Shown: positions 12,958 through 13,624 of the stretch, one piece after another
Position numbering within the stretch: position 1 is the stretch's first letter
How the letters are laid out: each line of letters begins with the position of its first letter
Source: Thermodesulfovibrio sp.
Lineage (GTDB): Bacteria > Nitrospirota > Thermodesulfovibrionia > Thermodesulfovibrionales > JdFR-85
Assembly: GCA_027016675.1 (NCBI GenBank)
Contig: JALUSH010000077.1
Coordinates: 1-13,624 of the forward strand
Length of the DNA: 13,624 nt
Reading direction: 5' to 3'
Translations under genes and position numbers: made by a program
The notes under the pieces: generated by a model
What the model was told of the DNA's origin: nothing
Databases searched by the model: none
What the model saw: only the letters and a program-made list of their open reading frames with translations

Positions 12958-13560
12958 TCAGAACCTCCTTATAAGCCCCACAACCTTGCCAAGTATCCTT
13001 ACATCCCGTGAATCAAGCTCTACAGGCTCCATATCAGGGTTTTCAGGCTTCAGCACCACCCTGGCAGCCTTTCTGTAAAACCTCTTTACCGTTGCCTCAT
13101 CCCCTATAAGGGCAACCACTATATCACCATCTATAGGCTCAACACCTGGCCTAACCACAACGAGGTCTCCCTCCAGTATCCCTGCACCCTTCATGCTATC
13201 ACCTCTCACCCTGAGTGCAAACCCGTCCTCCATGGGAAAGAGTTCCCTGTGGAGACTTATGTACTCCTCTATATTTTCACCTGCCAGGATAGGCTCGCCT
13301 GCCCTGATAGTTCCCAGAAGAGGAATCCTCATAAGGTTTGTTCCCCTGGGTGTACCCACAACCTCGATCCCCCTTGACTGGAATGGTCTCTTTCGGAGAT
13401 AGCCCTTTTTGACCAGTGCATCTATATGCTGCTTTGCAGAAAGAGGGCTTTTGTAGCCAAAGGCACGGGCCACCTCTCTTACTGTAGGTGGATAGCTGTG
13501 TTCCCTTATAAAGTTTTCTATATACTGAAACACCCTTTTCTGGATATCTGTAAGTTCCAT
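12958..13560 (-). CDS. lexA: LexA SOS repressor / self-cleaving peptidase
   Basis: A 200-residue LexA. The N-terminal winged helix (1-65) has the typical opening LTDIQKRVFQYIENFIREHSYPPTVREVARAFG. The C-terminal S24 peptidase domain holds the Ala87-Gly88 cleavage site (TIRAGEP), the catalytic Ser122 (RGDSMKGAGI) and Lys159 (ATVKRF). RecA filaments on single-stranded DNA would trigger self-cleavage and derepress the regulon. KGAGI replaces the more usual IDAGI after GDSM. The ATG at 13560 is preceded by TAAGGGG with 6-nt spacing. A palindromic operator overlaps the promoter, consistent with autoregulation. It leads a probable two-gene unit with the DUF6504-like gene. Confidence 0.97.
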   Translation of the reverse strand: MELTDIQKRVFQYIENFIREHSYPPTVREVARAFGYKSPLSAKQHIDALVKKGYLRKRPFQSRGIEVVGTPRGTNLMRIPLLGTIRAGEPILAGENIEEYISLHRELFPMEDGFALRVRGDSMKGAGILEGDLVVVRPGVEPIDGDIVVALIGDEATVKRFYRKAARVVLKPENPDMEPVELDSRDVRILGKVVGLIRRF

Positions 13561-13578
13561 AGTAGACCCCTTACATAT

Positions 13579-13607
13579 ATACTATACAAATGTATAGTAA
13601 AAGTCAA
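13579..13607 (-). promoter_or_regulatory. lexA promoter with palindromic LexA operator
   Basis: A perfect 7-bp palindrome, ACTATAC AAAT GTATAGT (13581-13598), lies between a TTGACT -35 box (minus strand, 13602-13607) and a TAGTAT -10 box (13579-13584), at 17-bp spacing. This position would block RNA polymerase, as expected for autorepression. The TATAC-N4-GTATA form keeps the half-site spacing of the Bacillus-type GAAC-N4-GTTC box but with different bases, so the specificity is probably lineage-specific. No second copy was seen in the window. Confidence 0.75.
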
Positions 13608-13624
13608 TATCAAAACTTACAGAC

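Overview
The window is a stretch of bacterial chromosome of moderate G+C content. It carries housekeeping genes broken up by several families of short palindromic repeats. Gene content suggests an anaerobic, possibly motile, Gram-negative lineage such as Nitrospirota (Thermodesulfovibrio-like) or a Desulfobacterota relative. The clues are an MglA GTPase with a C-terminal coiled coil, an AmrS-type radical SAM enzyme, a bacterial cereblon-like CULT protein, and pyrF overlapping a chorismate-utilising synthase. The taxonomic call is inference; no rRNA gene is present.

Layout. 1-1866 (+): the 3' part of a GAF-GGDEF diguanylate cyclase overlaps an MglA-type polarity GTPase with a long C-terminal extension. 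1863-4129 (-): pyrF overlaps a TrpE/PabB-family synthase. 4130-4447 is intergenic and holds palindromic element copy 1 and a short copy of a second repeat. 4448-6483 (-): dcd (dCTP deaminase) and an MTA/SAH-deaminase-like amidohydrolase. 6484-7514: a 57-bp dispersed repeat, a promoter, a single-domain CULT (cereblon-like) protein, and palindromic element copy 2 in inverted orientation. 7515-8525 (+): AmrS-family radical SAM enzyme. 8526-9330: a second copy of the 57-bp repeat, a small three-helix membrane protein (-), and a MITE-like element of about 204 bp. 9331-11361: dinB (-) diverges from a vapBC toxin-antitoxin pair (+). 11362-12352: coding remnants and a YecA-family SEC-C protein (-). 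12589-13560 (-): lexA followed by a DUF6504-like gene, with a clear palindromic operator in front of lexA.

How the parts fit. The left edge links c-di-GMP synthesis with an MglA switch, suggesting control of surface motility or polarity. The middle genes serve nucleotide metabolism and salvage (pyrF, dcd, SAH/MTA deamination) and folate or tryptophan synthesis. The right end is a DNA-damage neighbourhood: lexA, a DUF6504 gene and DNA polymerase IV, with a toxin-antitoxin pair inserted between them.

The two most unusual items are these. (1) A pair of inverted, highly structured, apparently non-coding elements (4185-4318 and 7178-7334) whose hairpin loops differ between copies but match within each copy. 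(2) The cereblon-like CULT gene lying just beside one of them, with its thalidomide-pocket aromatic residues and zinc cysteines intact.
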